A stretch of DNA of 64,000 nucleotides from Actinomycetes bacterium (lineage in GTDB: Bacteria; Actinomycetota; Acidimicrobiia; Acidimicrobiales; RAAP-2). A model generated the notes under the pieces. The model saw nothing but the letters and a program-made list of their open reading frames with translations. It was not told where the DNA came from and did no database searches. Location: NCBI GenBank assembly GCA_021786095.1, contig JAJYNX010000002.1:62001-126000 (forward strand). The letters run 5' to 3'. The position numbers were made by a program, and so were the translations under genes. This document shows positions 48,999-58,768 of the stretch, one piece after another (within the stretch, counting starts at the first letter, position 1; every line of letters begins with the position of its first letter).

Positions 48999-49616
48999 TT
49001 GCGCGAGGTCCGTCTGGGGGTCCTGGTGTCGGGGACCGGCACGATCCTGGAAGCGATGCTGGAGGCGGGTCTGGTCGTGACCGTGGTGGCGGCCGACCGG
49101 CCCTGCCGAGGGCTGGAGGTGGCGCGCGACGCGGGCGTCGCGACGGTGCTGGTGGACCGGGCGGACTTCGGCGGCTTCACCGCGGCCTTCGACCGTGGCG
49201 CCTACAGCGCCGCGCTGGCGCGCGAGCTGGTCGCGCGCGACGTCGACCTGCTGGCCATGGCGGGCTTCGGGACCGTGCTCACCTCGGCGCTGCACGAGGC
49301 CTTCCCCGGCCGCGTGCTCAACACTCACCCGAGCCTGCTGCCCGCCTTCAAGGGCTGGCACGCGGTGACCCAGGCGCTGGCGGCCGGGGTGAGCGAGACC
49401 GGGTGCACCGTGCACGTGGCGACCGAGGCGCTCGACGAGGGGCCGATCCTGGCCCAGCGCCGCGTGGCGGTGGCGCCCGACGACGACGAGGCGTCCCTGC
49501 ACGAGCGCATCAAGGCCGTCGAGCGCGATCTCTACCCGCGCGTCGTGGCTAGGGTGATGGCGTCGCTGGCCCGGGGCCGGGAGCCCTCTGCGGGCGGCGA
49601 CGCGGAGGAGGAGTGA
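48999..49616 (+). CDS. purN: Phosphoribosylglycinamide formyltransferase
   Basis: PurN transfers formyl from 10-formyl-THF to GAR. The 205-residue protein has LGVLVSGTGTILEAMLEA, and the catalytic Asn and His in RVLNTHPSLLPAFKGWHAV, with the Asp in TEALDEGPIL. The start is TTG 48999, two bases after the sucD stop. No other start is available close to the conserved first strand. It ends with a TGATG junction to purH. Confidence 0.94.
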   Translation: MREVRLGVLVSGTGTILEAMLEAGLVVTVVAADRPCRGLEVARDAGVATVLVDRADFGGFTAAFDRGAYSAALARELVARDVDLLAMAGFGTVLTSALHEAFPGRVLNTHPSLLPAFKGWHAVTQALAAGVSETGCTVHVATEALDEGPILAQRRVAVAPDDDEASLHERIKAVERDLYPRVVARVMASLARGREPSAGGDAEEE

Positions 49617-51159
49617 TGCGGGCGCTGCTCAGCGTGTGGGACAAGACGGGCCTGGTGGACCTGGCCCGGGGCCTGGCCGCCCTGGACGTGGAGCTGATCG
49701 CCTCGGGCGGAACCGCGGCGGTGCTGGCCGCGGCTGGCGTGGCGCACCTGGACGTGGCCCAGGTGACCGGCTCGCCCGAGATGCTCGACGGCCGCGTGAA
49801 GACCCTGCACCCGGCGATCCACGCGGGGATCCTCGCCGATCGCGACGAGCCGTCGCACTGGGCCGACCTGGCGCGCGAGGGCTTCTCGACGATCGACCTG
49901 GTCGTGTGCAATCTCTACCCCTTCGCCTCGAACCCCTCGATCGAGCTGATCGACGTGGGGGGACCGACCATGGTGCGCGCCGCGGCCAAGAACCACGCGC
50001 ACGTGGGGGTGCTGACCAGTCCCACCCAGTACGCGGGGGTGCTCGAGGAGCTCACCGTCAACGGGTCGCTCAGTGCGGCCACGCGCCACGACCTGGCGCG
50101 CGCCGCCTTCGCGCACACGTGCGCCTACGACGCCGAGATCGTCCGGTGGCTGGACGCCGGCGGCGCGATCGGCGCGCCCGCCGAGCCGGCCGAACGGCTC
50201 CTGGCGCCCACGCTGCACCTCACGCTCGAGCGCCGCGACGCTTTGCGCTACGGCGAGAACCCGCACCAGGTCGGGGCTCGCTACCGGCTGGCCGGAGGGT
50301 CCCCGTGGTGGGACGGGGTCGTCCAGCACGCCGGCAGTGCCCTGTCGTACCTGAACCTCTTCGACGCCGACGCCGCCTGGCGCCTGGTCCACGAGCTGGC
50401 CGCCGACGCCCCGGGGCGCCGGGCCGTGGCCATCATCAAGCACGCCAACGCCGCCGGGGCCGCGGTGGCGGCCACGAGATCGCCGGCGCCTTCGCCGCGG
50501 CGCTGGACGCCGACCCCCAGAGCGCCTTCGGAGGCGTCGTGGCGGTCGGCGGTCACCTCGACGACGAGCTGGCCGCGCTGATCGCCGCGGGACCCCAGGC
50601 CGACGTGATCGTCGCCTCCTCCTACGACGACGACGCCCTGGCGCGCCTGCGCGCCCGACGCAAGGCCACCCGCCTGCTCAGCGCCGGCCCGCCCGAGCCG
50701 CTCGGGTTGTCGGTGCGCACGATGGGGGCGACCGCCCTGGTCCAGGAGGCCGACGAGCTGCGCACGCCGCCCGACCAGTGGCGCTGCGTGACGCGCACCT
50801 CGCCGAGCGACGCCCAGTGGCGCGACCTGGTGGTCGCGTGGCGGGTGTGCGCGCGCACCACCTCCAACGCGATCGTGATCGCCCGCGACGAGGTCGCCGT
50901 GGGCGTGGGCGCGGGTCAGCAGTCGCGCGTGGTCGCCGCCGACGTGGCCGTCGCCAAGGCCGGCGAGCGCGCCCGCGGCGGCGCGGCGGCGTCGGACGCC
51001 TTCTTCCCCTTCGCCGACGGTCTGGAGTCGCTGGTGGCGGCGGGGGTCGTCGCGGTCGTCCAGCCGGGCGGGTCGGTGCGCGACGGCGAGGTCATCGCCG
51101 CCGCCGACGCCGCGGGAATCGTCATGATGCTCACCGGCGAGCGTCACTTCCGGCACTAG
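49616..51159 (+). pseudogene. purH: Bifunctional AICAR transformylase/IMP cyclohydrolase, interrupted by a frameshift
   Basis: PurH performs the last two steps of IMP synthesis. The N-terminal IMP cyclohydrolase part (LLSVWDKTGLVDLARGL, SGGTAAVL, VKTLHPAIHAGIL, PFASN) reads from ATG 49616, 1 bp into the purN stop. After IIKHANAAGAAVAA near 50470 the frame is lost. The rest (HEIAGAFAAALDADPQSAFGGVVAVG through SDAFFPFADG, SLVAAGVVAVVQPGGSVRD, ending MLTGERHFRH) continues in the -1 frame to 51159. Adding one base near 50465-50480 would restore a normal protein. The usual NPCG after KHA reads NAAG. A sequencing error is as likely as true inactivation. Confidence 0.88.
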
Positions 51160-51168
51160 GGGGGACGA

Positions 51169-52023
51169 ATGGCACAGCTACTGGATGGGGAGCGCCTCGC
51201 CGGGCAGATCAAGGCCGAGCTCGCCGCGCGCGCGGCGCGCCTGGCTGGCGCCGGGCGTCCGGTCGGGCTGGGCACCGTGCTGGTGGGCGACGACGGCCCC
51301 AGCGCGCGCTACGTGGCGATGAAGCACGCGGACTGCGAGGAGGTGGGTATCGCCTCCTACGGGGTGCACCTGCCGGCGACCGCCTCCCAGGACGAGATCG
51401 AGGACGCCGTCGACGCGATGAACGTCGACGAGCGCGTGCACGCGATCCTGGTCCAGTTGCCCCTGCCCGCGGGGATCGACGAGGAACGGGTGCTGCTGCG
51501 CGTGGATCCGGCCAAGGACGTCGACGGACTGCACCCCACCAACCTGGGCCGCCTGGTGATGGGCGCGCCCGGTCCGCTGCCGTGCACCCCGGCCGGGATC
51601 GTCGAGCTGCTGGCCGCGCACCACGTGCCCGTCGAGGGCCGTCACGTGGTGATCATCGGCCGCGGTCTGACGATCGGGCGGCCCCTCGCGCTGCTGCTCG
51701 CGCTGAAGCGACCCGGGTGCAACGCGGCCGTGACGGTGGTGCACACCGGCGTGGCGGACCTCGGGGCGCTGACGCGCCTGGGTGACGTCGTGGTGGCCGC
51801 GGCCGGCGTGGCCGGGCTGGTCACCGCGGACATGATCAAGCCGGGCGCGGCGGTGGTCGGCGCCGGGACCAGCTGGTCCGGTCGGCGTCTGCTGAGTGAC
51901 GTCGCCGACGACGTGGCGGACGTGGCCGGCTGGATCACGCCGCGCCTGGGTGGCGTCGGGCCCATGACCCGTGCCATGCTGGTGCGCAACGCGGTGCTGG
52001 CGGCGGAGAGGGTGTCACGATGA
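51169..52023 (+). CDS. folD: Methylenetetrahydrofolate dehydrogenase/cyclohydrolase
   Basis: FolD interconverts 5,10-methylene-, methenyl- and 10-formyl-THF, supplying PurN and PurH next door. The 284-residue protein has the catalytic lysine in SARYVAMKHADCEEVGI, VQLPLPAGID, KDVDGLHPTNLG, PCTPAGIVELL and the NADP loop VIIGRGLTIGRPLALLL (T-I-G-R where S-x-x-V-G-x-P is more usual). It overlaps the following cupin gene by 4 bp (ATGA). Confidence 0.95.
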   Translation: MAQLLDGERLAGQIKAELAARAARLAGAGRPVGLGTVLVGDDGPSARYVAMKHADCEEVGIASYGVHLPATASQDEIEDAVDAMNVDERVHAILVQLPLPAGIDEERVLLRVDPAKDVDGLHPTNLGRLVMGAPGPLPCTPAGIVELLAAHHVPVEGRHVVIIGRGLTIGRPLALLLALKRPGCNAAVTVVHTGVADLGALTRLGDVVVAAAGVAGLVTADMIKPGAAVVGAGTSWSGRRLLSDVADDVADVAGWITPRLGGVGPMTRAMLVRNAVLAAERVSR

Positions 52024-52391
52024 CCACGACGGACGAGCGGGGCCGCGAGCACGACGAGCGGCCGTGGGGCAGTTACACGGTGCTCGACGACGAGATGTCC
52101 GACCACAAGGTCAAGCGCATCGTGGTGGCGCCGGGCAAGCGCTTGAGCTACCAGAGCCACACGCGTCGTGCGGAGCACTGGTTCTTCGTGAGTGGGCGGG
52201 CCACCGTGATCCTCGACGACGTCGCGCGCGAGGTCGGGCCCGGCGACAGCGTCGACGTGGCGGTGGGCGAGAAGCACCGGGTGGAGAACCACACGGACGC
52301 CCCGGTCGTCTTCATCGAGGTCCAGACCGGCACCTACTTCGGCGAGGACGACATCGTGCGCTACCAGGACGACTTCGGAAGGGCGAGCTGA
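52020..52391 (+). CDS. Cupin protein, mannose-6-phosphate isomerase type II-like
   Basis: The 123-residue single cupin opens ERPWGSYTVLDDEMSDHKVKRIVVAPGKRLSYQSHTRRAEHWFFVSGRATV, which is the pattern of the C-terminal isomerase domain of bifunctional ManC proteins. The metal-binding Q-S-H and E-H-W residues and the second motif HRVENHTDAPVVFIEVQTG are present. It overlaps folD, so it is co-expressed with one-carbon genes. Mannose or fructose-6-phosphate isomerisation is inferred and could be wrong for a stand-alone cupin. Confidence 0.8.
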   Translation: MTTTDERGREHDERPWGSYTVLDDEMSDHKVKRIVVAPGKRLSYQSHTRRAEHWFFVSGRATVILDDVAREVGPGDSVDVAVGEKHRVENHTDAPVVFIEVQTGTYFGEDDIVRYQDDFGRAS

Positions 52392-52395
52392 GTGC

Positions 52396-53250
52396 GTGCG
52401 CGTTGACGCCCTGCTCGCGGCGGGCCTGACCCGCTCGTTCGAGTTCTTCCCGCCCAAGTCCGACGCCGAGAGCGCCCAGCTCGCGACGACGCTGCGCGAC
52501 CTCGAGCCTCTGGAGCCCTCCTTCGTGTCGGTGACCTACCGGGGTGGCTCGGCCTCGCGCCAACGCACCCTCGAGCTCGTCACCCGAGTCCAGCGTGAGG
52601 GGCGCCTGACGGCCGTTGCCCACCTGACCTGCGTGGGCCACACGCCGACCGAGCTGCGCGACATCCTGGGCGAGTACGCACGCGCCGGCGTGGAGAACGT
52701 GATGGCCCTGGGCGGTGACGTCACCGACGACGTCGTGCCGTCGCCCTCGTCGCCGCGCTACGCGCTCGAACTGGTGGAGCTGGCCCGTGAGGTGGGGACG
52801 TTCTCGATCGGCGTGGCCGCGCACCCGCTCGGCCACCCCCGCTCGGCGGACCGAGCCAGCGACCGTCGCCACCTGGCCGCCAAGCTGCGCGTCGCGGACT
52901 TCGCGGTGACCCAGTTCTTCTTCGCGGCGCACGAGTGGTCCGAGCTGGTCGAGGACCTGGCCGCGCTGGGGGTGGACAAGCCGGTGCTGCCCGGAGTGAT
53001 GCCGGTCACGACCCTGCGATCGGTGGCGCGGATGGCGACGATGGGCGCCGCGGTGCCGCCCGAGCTGGTCGCGCGGCTCGAGGCGGCCGACCGACGAGGG
53101 GGTGCGCCCGCCGTGCGCGACGAGGGGGTGCGCGCCGCCCTCGAGCTGTGCCAGGACCTGCTGACGCGCGGGGTGCCGGGGCTGCACTTCTACACGATGA
53201 ACCACTCGAGCGCGACGCGCGAGCTGCACCGGGCGCTCTTCGCGGTCTAG
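52396..53250 (+). CDS. metF: Methylenetetrahydrofolate reductase
   Basis: MetF reduces 5,10-methylene-THF to 5-methyl-THF for methionine synthesis with FAD. The 284-residue TIM barrel opens RSFEFFPPKSDAESAQL, then FVSVTYRGGSASRQRTLEL, HLTCVGHTPTELRDIL, NVMALGGD and a LPGVMPVT-FYTMNHS end. The start is GTG 52396, 4 bp after the cupin stop. It follows folD, which supplies its substrate. Confidence 0.94.
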   Translation: MRVDALLAAGLTRSFEFFPPKSDAESAQLATTLRDLEPLEPSFVSVTYRGGSASRQRTLELVTRVQREGRLTAVAHLTCVGHTPTELRDILGEYARAGVENVMALGGDVTDDVVPSPSSPRYALELVELAREVGTFSIGVAAHPLGHPRSADRASDRRHLAAKLRVADFAVTQFFFAAHEWSELVEDLAALGVDKPVLPGVMPVTTLRSVARMATMGAAVPPELVARLEAADRRGGAPAVRDEGVRAALELCQDLLTRGVPGLHFYTMNHSSATRELHRALFAV

Positions 53251-53293
53251 GCGCTCGGGACTTTCGGCCCTCGGGGCGCGTCGCGGCGCGTCG

Positions 53294-53305
53294 TAGGATG
53301 AGGTC
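53294..53305 (+). promoter_or_regulatory. -10 element (TAGGAT) predicting a leaderless icd mRNA
   Basis: TAGGAT at 53294-53299 is 6 nt before the ATG at 53306, and no Shine-Dalgarno sequence precedes it. This separates icd-mdh from the folate genes. Confidence 0.6.
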
Positions 53306-54502
53306 ATGGCTGAGAAAATCACGATGAGCGCCGACGGCGTGCTGCAGGTCCCCGACAACCCCATCATCCCCTTCATCGAGGGCGACGGCACCGGCGTGGA
53401 CATCTGGCCGGCGGCCAAGCTGGTGCTCGACGCGGCCGCCGCCAAGTACGGCAAGACGATCGCCTGGAAGGAGGTGCTGGCCGGGGAGAAGGCCTTCCAC
53501 GAGACCGGCAACTGGCTGCCCGACGAGACCATCACCGCCTTTCGTGAGTACCTGATTGGCATCAAGGGCCCGCTCACCACGCCGATCGGCGGGGGGTTCC
53601 GCTCGCTCAACGTGGCGCTGCGTCAGATCCTCGACCTGTACGTCTGCCTGCGCCCGGTGCGCTGGTTCCAGGGCGTGCCCTCGCCGGTCAAGCACCCCGA
53701 GCAGGTCGACATGGTGATCTTCCGCGAGAACACCGAGGATGTCTACGCCGGCTTCGAGGTCGAGGCGGGCACCGCCGAGGCCGACAAGTTGCGCGCGTTC
53801 CTGCACGACTCTTTCGGGTGGGACATCCGCGAGAAGAGCGCGCTGGGCGTCAAGCCGGTCTCCCAGTTCGGCTCCGAGCGGCTGATCCGCGCGGCACTGA
53901 CCTACGCGCTGGCCCACCAGCGCCGCTCGGTGACCCTGGTGCACAAGGGCAACATCCAGAAGTTCACCGAGGGTGCCTTCATGAAGTGGGGCTACCAGCT
54001 GGTGCGCGACGAGTTCGCCGACCGCGCCGTGGGCTGGGACGACTGCGGCGGCGAGCCGGGCTCGAAGTTGCTGGTGAAGGACGCCATCGCCGACATCGCC
54101 TTCCAGCAGACGCTGCTGCGCCCGCGCGAGTTCGACGTCATCGCGACGCTGAACCTGAACGGCGACTACCTCTCCGACGCGCTAGCCGCCCAGGTCGGCG
54201 GAATCGGCATCGCCCCGGGGGCCAACATCAACTACGTGACCGGCCACGGCATCTTCGAGGCCACCCACGGCACCGCGCCGAAGTACGCGGGCCAGGACAA
54301 GGTGAACCCGGGCTCGGTGCTGCTGTCGGGGGTGCTGATGTTCGAGCACCTGGGCTGGACCGAGGCGGCCCAGGACATCGTGCGCGCGCTCGAGGCGACC
54401 ATCGCCGCCAAGATCGTCACCTACGACTTCGCCCGTCAGATGGAGGGCGCCACCGAGGTGAAGTGCTCGGAGTTCGCCGCCGCCATCGTCGACCGCCTCT
54501 AA
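53306..54502 (+). CDS. icd: Isocitrate dehydrogenase (NADP+), homodimeric type
   Basis: The 398-residue TCA enzyme is of the short, E. coli-like dimeric type. It has [21 protein letters not shown], the substrate-binding [68 protein letters not shown] and the NADP determinant [18 protein letters not shown]. The K-Y of that motif is what the NADP-specific enzymes carry. It is followed by mdh after 28 bp. Confidence 0.96.
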   Translation: MAEKITMSADGVLQVPDNPIIPFIEGDGTGVDIWPAAKLVLDAAAAKYGKTIAWKEVLAGEKAFHETGNWLPDETITAFREYLIGIKGPLTTPIGGGFRSLNVALRQILDLYVCLRPVRWFQGVPSPVKHPEQVDMVIFRENTEDVYAGFEVEAGTAEADKLRAFLHDSFGWDIREKSALGVKPVSQFGSERLIRAALTYALAHQRRSVTLVHKGNIQKFTEGAFMKWGYQLVRDEFADRAVGWDDCGGEPGSKLLVKDAIADIAFQQTLLRPREFDVIATLNLNGDYLSDALAAQVGGIGIAPGANINYVTGHGIFEATHGTAPKYAGQDKVNPGSVLLSGVLMFEHLGWTEAAQDIVRALEATIAAKIVTYDFARQMEGATEVKCSEFAAAIVDRL

Positions 54503-54530
54503 CCCCTACCCGTCCCGACAAAGGAGCACT

Positions 54531-55523
54531 ATGACCACCCCCGTCCACGTCACCGTCACCGGCGCCGCCGGTCAGATCGGCTACCAGCTGCTGTTTCGCA
54601 TCGCCTCGGGTCAGATGCTCGGGCCCGACACGCCCATCGTGCTGCGCCTGCTCGAGATCGAGCCGGCGATGAAGGCTCTCGAGGGGGTCGTCATGGAGCT
54701 CGACGACTGCGCCTTCCCGCTGCTGGCGGGGATCGAGGCCACCAGCGACCTGGACGTGGCCTTCAACGGCACGTCGTGGGCTCTTCTCGTGGGCTCCGTG
54801 CCGCGCAAGGCCGGCATGGAGCGCAGTGACCTGCTCGGGGTGAACGGGGGGATCTTCAAGCCCCAGGGCGAGGCCATCGCCGGGCACGCCGCGAGCGACG
54901 TGCGGGTGCTGGTGGTGGGCAACCCCTGCAACACCAACTGCCTGATCGCGCGCTCCCACGCGCCCGAGGTTCCCGCGGACCGCTGGTTCTCGATGACGCG
55001 CCTGGACCAGAACCGCGCCGAGACCCAGATCGCCAAGCGGGTGGGGACGGGCGTGGCCGGGGTGAAGAACCTGGCCATCTGGGGCAACCACTCCTCGACC
55101 CAGTTCCCCGACTTCGCCAACGCCACCGTCGACGGCGTCCCGGTGATCGACGCGGTCAACGACCGGGCGTGGCTGGAGGGCGAGTTCATCACCACGGTCC
55201 AGAAGCGCGGCGCGGCGATCATCGAGGCGCGCGGCGCCTCCTCCGCGGCGTCGGCGGCGAACGGCGTGATCGACACCGTGGTCAGCCTCACGACGCCGAC
55301 TCCGGCCGACGACTGCGTGTCGGTGAGCGTGACCAGCCGCGGCGAGTACGGGATTCCCGAAGGACTCACCTTCGGCTTCCCGGTGGTCGCTGATGGCGTC
55401 GGCGGGTGGTCGGTGAAGGAGGGCTTCGAGATCGACGAGTTCTCCCGGGCCAAGATCCAGCTGACCGTGGACGAGCTCGTGGGCGAGCGCGACGAGGTCG
55501 TGAAACTGGGCCTGCTCGGCTAG
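54531..55523 (+). CDS. mdh: Malate dehydrogenase
   Basis: The 330-residue protein has the NAD fold [20 protein letters not shown], the arginine-rich substrate loop [42 protein letters not shown] and the catalytic histidine in [16 protein letters not shown]. This is the long LDH-like cytosolic type used by actinobacteria. AAGGAGCACT precedes the ATG. Its TAG stop overlaps the convergent O-methyltransferase stop. Confidence 0.96.
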   Translation: MTTPVHVTVTGAAGQIGYQLLFRIASGQMLGPDTPIVLRLLEIEPAMKALEGVVMELDDCAFPLLAGIEATSDLDVAFNGTSWALLVGSVPRKAGMERSDLLGVNGGIFKPQGEAIAGHAASDVRVLVVGNPCNTNCLIARSHAPEVPADRWFSMTRLDQNRAETQIAKRVGTGVAGVKNLAIWGNHSSTQFPDFANATVDGVPVIDAVNDRAWLEGEFITTVQKRGAAIIEARGASSAASAANGVIDTVVSLTTPTPADDCVSVSVTSRGEYGIPEGLTFGFPVVADGVGGWSVKEGFEIDEFSRAKIQLTVDELVGERDEVVKLGLLG

Positions 55524-56113
55524 TTCACCCGGCGAGCGACGAGTTCGCCGCGACCGATGGGCACCACCACCGCGTCCACGCGCGGGTCGCGCAGGACGGC
55601 GTCGACGACGCCCGCGAGTTCGTCGCGGTGGCTGATCACGTTGTCGGCCACCAGCAGTCCCCCGGGGACGAGGTTGGCGAGCACCGCGTCGGCGCAGGCG
55701 CCGTAGACGTCCTTCTCGGCGTCGAGGAAGCAGAACCCGACGTCGCCCAGCGAGCCGGCGTGGTCGAGGAAGTCACCCTCGACGAGCCCCACGACGTCGC
55801 GCACCCCCGCGCGCTCGAAGGTGTCGCGCGCTCGACTGGCCTTGGCCGCCAGGATCTCGAAGGTCGTCAGCTGCCGGCCGCGGGCGCGGCAGGCCAGCGC
55901 CAGCCACAGGGCCGAGTAGCCGGCGCTGGTGCCGATTTCGATGACGCCGCCGTCGGGGGCGCTGGCGCAGAGCAGGGCCAGGAACTGGCCGGTCTCGCGC
56001 GGCACCTGGCGCAGGCGCTCGAGTCGGGGGGTGCCGTCGAGACGGTCGCGCCGGTCGGCGTCCTCGAGTTCCTCCATGACCTCGCGCACCCGGCCGGGTA
56101 TCTGGTGGAACAC
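55520..56113 (-). CDS. Class I SAM-dependent O-methyltransferase (COMT-like)
   Basis: The 197-residue protein has motif [19 protein letters not shown] near residue 60, the acidic loop-2 position in [21 protein letters not shown], and the metal/substrate region [36 protein letters not shown], the pattern of Mg-dependent catechol-type O-methyltransferases. GTG 56113 is chosen because AGGAGG sits just upstream; GTG 56119 is also possible. It is convergent with mdh, overlapping 4 bp at a shared CTAG. The substrate is unknown. Confidence 0.87.
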   Translation of the reverse strand: MFHQIPGRVREVMEELEDADRRDRLDGTPRLERLRQVPRETGQFLALLCASAPDGGVIEIGTSAGYSALWLALACRARGRQLTTFEILAAKASRARDTFERAGVRDVVGLVEGDFLDHAGSLGDVGFCFLDAEKDVYGACADAVLANLVPGGLLVADNVISHRDELAGVVDAVLRDPRVDAVVVPIGRGELVARRVN

Positions 56114-56156
56114 GCGCACCTCCTCGGCGACGAGTGTAGCCAGGGGTGCACCGTCG

Positions 56157-56191
56157 GCCCGCCGTGGCGTCGAGGCGACGCCACGGCGGGC
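56157..56191 (-). terminator. Hairpin terminator after the TDT carrier
   Basis: A perfect 16-bp stem (GCCCGCCGTGGCGTCG and its complement) with a 3-nt loop lies 36 bp past the stop of the TDT-family gene on its strand. There is no T-tract. Confidence 0.8.
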
Positions 56192-56227
56192 GTCACGAGA
56201 GCGTTGCCGGCGCGGCGCGGCGAGACG

Positions 56228-57400
56228 TCAGGTCGCGGGGACGGTCAGGGGCTCCTTGCGCCCCGCGGGCGTGGTCACGCCGGGCGCCGGGGCGCGCAGC
56301 AGCTCGCCGTGGCGCGAGGCCCACGACGTGCGGGCGGCGACCAGGGCCCAGGCACCCAGCAGGGCGGCGTAGCCGAGGGCCGACGCCCAGCGAAACGCCG
56401 GGAGCCCCGTCTGCAGCGCCAGGCGTATCGTGCCGGTGACCGTCACCCCGACGGGGAAGGTGAAGCTCCACCAGGTCAGTGAGAAGGGGAGGTGCGAGCG
56501 CGCGGTACGGATCGTGATGGCTAGCGCCAGCACGGCCCAGAGCATCGCGAAGCCCCACATTGGCACCCCGTAGAGCAGGGCGAAGACCGTCATCCCCGAC
56601 GCCACGGAGGCGGGCACGGCGAGGTGGGCCAGGGCGCCGAGGGTGCCCGCGGCCGTGATGGACTGGCCGAGGGGCCCGAGCACGATCCACAGCGTCGGCA
56701 CGCGGCCGGTGCCCGACGTGCCGTAGTGCACCAGGCGCGACCAGATAAGGGTGATGACGATGATGGCCACCACCAGACTCATGCCGAACATCGCGTAGAG
56801 GCCGTAGAGCAGGGTGGCTCGCCACTCCAGTGAGGCCACGTGGGGGAGCAGCAGGGCGCCGGTCGCCGCGGACACCATCGGGGGCACGATGGGCATCAGC
56901 CAGCCACCGAAGGCGGCGTCGGGGCGTACCTCGATCTGGGTGAAGAGCCGGTAGGGGATGATCGTGACGCTGGCGAGCCCGGTCACCGTGCCGATCGCCC
57001 ACAGCACCCAGTCGAGGTCGACGGCGGCGCGCAGCCCGATCAGGGTGGGGACCGCCAGCAGGGCGCCCGCGCCCACCGTCAGGAACGCCATGGGCGGCGC
57101 GCCGTAGAACTGGGCCATCGAGACGTCGCGTCCGTAGGAGCGCGCCACGTGGGGCGAGCGCGCCCAGTGGACCACGGTGGCGACCACCAGGGCGGCCAGC
57201 AGGGCCGCGGACGCGATCCAGACGACCTCGACGAAGACTCGCAGCCCCGGCACGTCGAAGGGCAGCAGGGCCCCGGCGTTGGCGACGATGCCGGTGCCCA
57301 TCACCGAGGCGTACCAGTTGGGGCCGAGGTAGCGCACGTCGCCACTCGTCGCGTCGGGCGAGGCCAGTACGTCGACGTCGGGTAGGTGGGGCACGGTCAT
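56228..57400 (-). CDS. TDT-family (TehA/SLAC1-like) C4-dicarboxylate or anion carrier
   Basis: The 390-residue membrane protein has about 10 helices. It has the TDT landmarks WYASVMGTGIVANAG at helix 1, AFGGWLMPIVPPMVSAATGALLLP, and HLPFSLTWWSFTFPVGVTVTGTIRLA, close to the malate/tellurite-resistance/dicarboxylate signature. ATG 57400 is chosen, though AAGGAG directly abuts it; upstream GTG codons are alternatives. Placement beside mdh and sdh fits transport of malate or succinate, but the substrate is inferred. Confidence 0.85.
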   Translation of the reverse strand: MTVPHLPDVDVLASPDATSGDVRYLGPNWYASVMGTGIVANAGALLPFDVPGLRVFVEVVWIASAALLAALVVATVVHWARSPHVARSYGRDVSMAQFYGAPPMAFLTVGAGALLAVPTLIGLRAAVDLDWVLWAIGTVTGLASVTIIPYRLFTQIEVRPDAAFGGWLMPIVPPMVSAATGALLLPHVASLEWRATLLYGLYAMFGMSLVVAIIVITLIWSRLVHYGTSGTGRVPTLWIVLGPLGQSITAAGTLGALAHLAVPASVASGMTVFALLYGVPMWGFAMLWAVLALAITIRTARSHLPFSLTWWSFTFPVGVTVTGTIRLALQTGLPAFRWASALGYAALLGAWALVAARTSWASRHGELLRAPAPGVTTPAGRKEPLTVPAT

Positions 57401-57494
57401 CTCCTTGGTCGTCACCGCCGCACAGCGGGTTGGCACGATGTTAACGGGCGGGCGACCCTCCTCGTTCAATCCGGTGCGATACGTGCTATCTGAT

Positions 57495-57516
57495 GATGCC
57501 ACCTACGTCTGGCATC
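57495..57516. promoter_or_regulatory. Inverted repeat upstream of the TDT carrier
   Basis: GATGCC (57495-57500), a 10-nt spacer and GGCATC (57511-57516) form a perfect inverted repeat in an AT-richer stretch upstream of the TDT gene, which also holds TAGATCTA. This 225-bp gap (57401-57625) is the likely promoter region. No regulator is identified. Confidence 0.45.
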
Positions 57517-57625
57517 GGCATTGATGAAGAACTATTCCTAGTTGCTTAGATCTATTTAGGTGATCGCGAAGGGCCGTCCCGTCTCGGCCGTCGCCGACGG
57601 TCGGGTCGGCGTCGTGGCGAGGTCG

Positions 57626-57985
57626 TCACCGTGCGTGGTGGGCGTCGCGCGCCCAGGCGAGCAGCGCCACCGCCGGACCGAGGTCGCCGCGCACCCTGAG
57701 GCGCCCCTCGCGCAGGGCGTCCGCACTCGTCAGGCGGCCGGCCGACAGGGCTCGCGCGTCGTCGAAGGTCAGGCGGATCAGAGTCTCGGCCCCGAGGTGG
57801 TCGCCCGGCTTGAGGCGGGCGCCGTCGTCGTCGATCGTGAGGGTGAGGGCGTGCGGGCCGGTCGCCGGCGCTCCGGTGAACTCGACCACCAGTCGCCAGG
57901 GCGCGACGACGCGCGGTGGCGTGGGCGCGTGGGCCAGCGTCTCGTTGACTTCCTCGAACCAGCGCGCCGAGAGGAAGTCGGCCAC
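57626..57985 (-). CDS. SCP2-like (sterol carrier) domain protein
   Basis: The 119-residue protein MADFLSARWFEEVNETLAHA continues with VVEFTGAPATGPHALTLTIDDDGARLKPG, then DVRALSAGRLTSADALREGRLRVRGDLGPAVALLAWA-like sequence, the layout of SCP2 domains that bind hydrophobic ligands. The start is GTG 57985, 3 bp past the sdhB stop, so it is the last gene of the sdh operon. Its function with succinate dehydrogenase is unknown. Confidence 0.65.
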   Translation of the reverse strand: MADFLSARWFEEVNETLAHAPTPPRVVAPWRLVVEFTGAPATGPHALTLTIDDDGARLKPGDHLGAETLIRLTFDDARALSAGRLTSADALREGRLRVRGDLGPAVALLAWARDAHHAR

Positions 57986-57988
57986 GGG

Positions 57989-58768
57989 CTAGGGAGCCGG
58001 CTGGACGGCGGCCTCGGCGGCGGTGCGCTTCGGGCGCCGCAGGATCTTGCGGCCCAGCCAGGCCACGGGATCGTAGTGGGCGTCCACGACCCGCTCCTTG
58101 AGGGCGATCAGCGCGTTGTCGGTGATGTGGATGCCCTCAGGACAGACCTCGGTGCAGCACTTGGTGATGTTGCAGTAGCCCAGACCCATCTCCTCGCGTG
58201 CGTACTCGCGGCGGTCGTTGGTGTCCAGGGGGTGCATCTCGAGCTCGGCGATGCGCATCAGGAAGCGCGGCCCGGCGTAGTGCTGCTTGTTGTCCTCGTG
58301 GTCGCGGATCACGTGGCAGACGTCCTGGCATAAGAAGCACTCGATGCACTTGCGGAACTCCTGGCCGCGCTGCACGTCCTCCTGGAACATGCGGTAGCCG
58401 TCGGCGGGCATCGGTGGGGGGAGCAGGGCGGGGATCCGCTCGGCCATGGCGAAGTTGAACGAGACGTCGGTCACCAGGTCGCGAATGATCGGGAAGGTCT
58501 TCATCGGGGTCACCGTGATGGGCCCCTCGGGCAGCTCATCGACCCGGGTCATGCACATCAGGCTGGGCTTGCCGTTGATCTCGGCCGAGCACGAGCCGCA
58601 CTTGCCGGCCTTGCAGTTCCACCGACACGCCAGGTCCGGGGCCTCGGTGGCCTGGATCCGGTGCACGACGTCGAGCACGACCTCGCCCTCGTTCTTGGGC
58701 AGGGTGTACGTCTCGAAGTCGCCTCCGCTGGCGTCGCCACGCCAGACTCGCATCGTCACCTCGGCCAT
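57989..58768 (-). CDS. sdhB: Succinate dehydrogenase iron-sulfur subunit
   Basis: The 259-residue subunit has a 2Fe-2S ferredoxin domain (CRWNCKAGKCGSCSAEING, then LMC) and a C-terminal 4Fe-4S/3Fe-4S domain (CIECFLCQDVC and CNITKCCTEVCPEG). These pass electrons from FAD to quinone. The ATG is 1 bp into the sdhA stop (TGATG). It belongs to an sdhC-sdhA-sdhB operon. Confidence 0.95.
   Translation of the reverse strand: MAEVTMRVWRGDASGGDFETYTLPKNEGEVVLDVVHRIQATEAPDLACRWNCKAGKCGSCSAEINGKPSLMCMTRVDELPEGPITVTPMKTFPIIRDLVTDVSFNFAMAERIPALLPPPMPADGYRMFQEDVQRGQEFRKCIECFLCQDVCHVIRDHEDNKQHYAGPRFLMRIAELEMHPLDTNDRREYAREEMGLGYCNITKCCTEVCPEGIHITDNALIALKERVVDAHYDPVAWLGRKILRRPKRTAAEAAVQPAP

Noticed and set aside
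50440-50490. Programmed -1 frameshift in purH
   Set aside because: No slippery heptamer of the X-XXY-YYZ type and no obvious stimulatory pseudoknot. An error or mutation is simpler, although not excluded.
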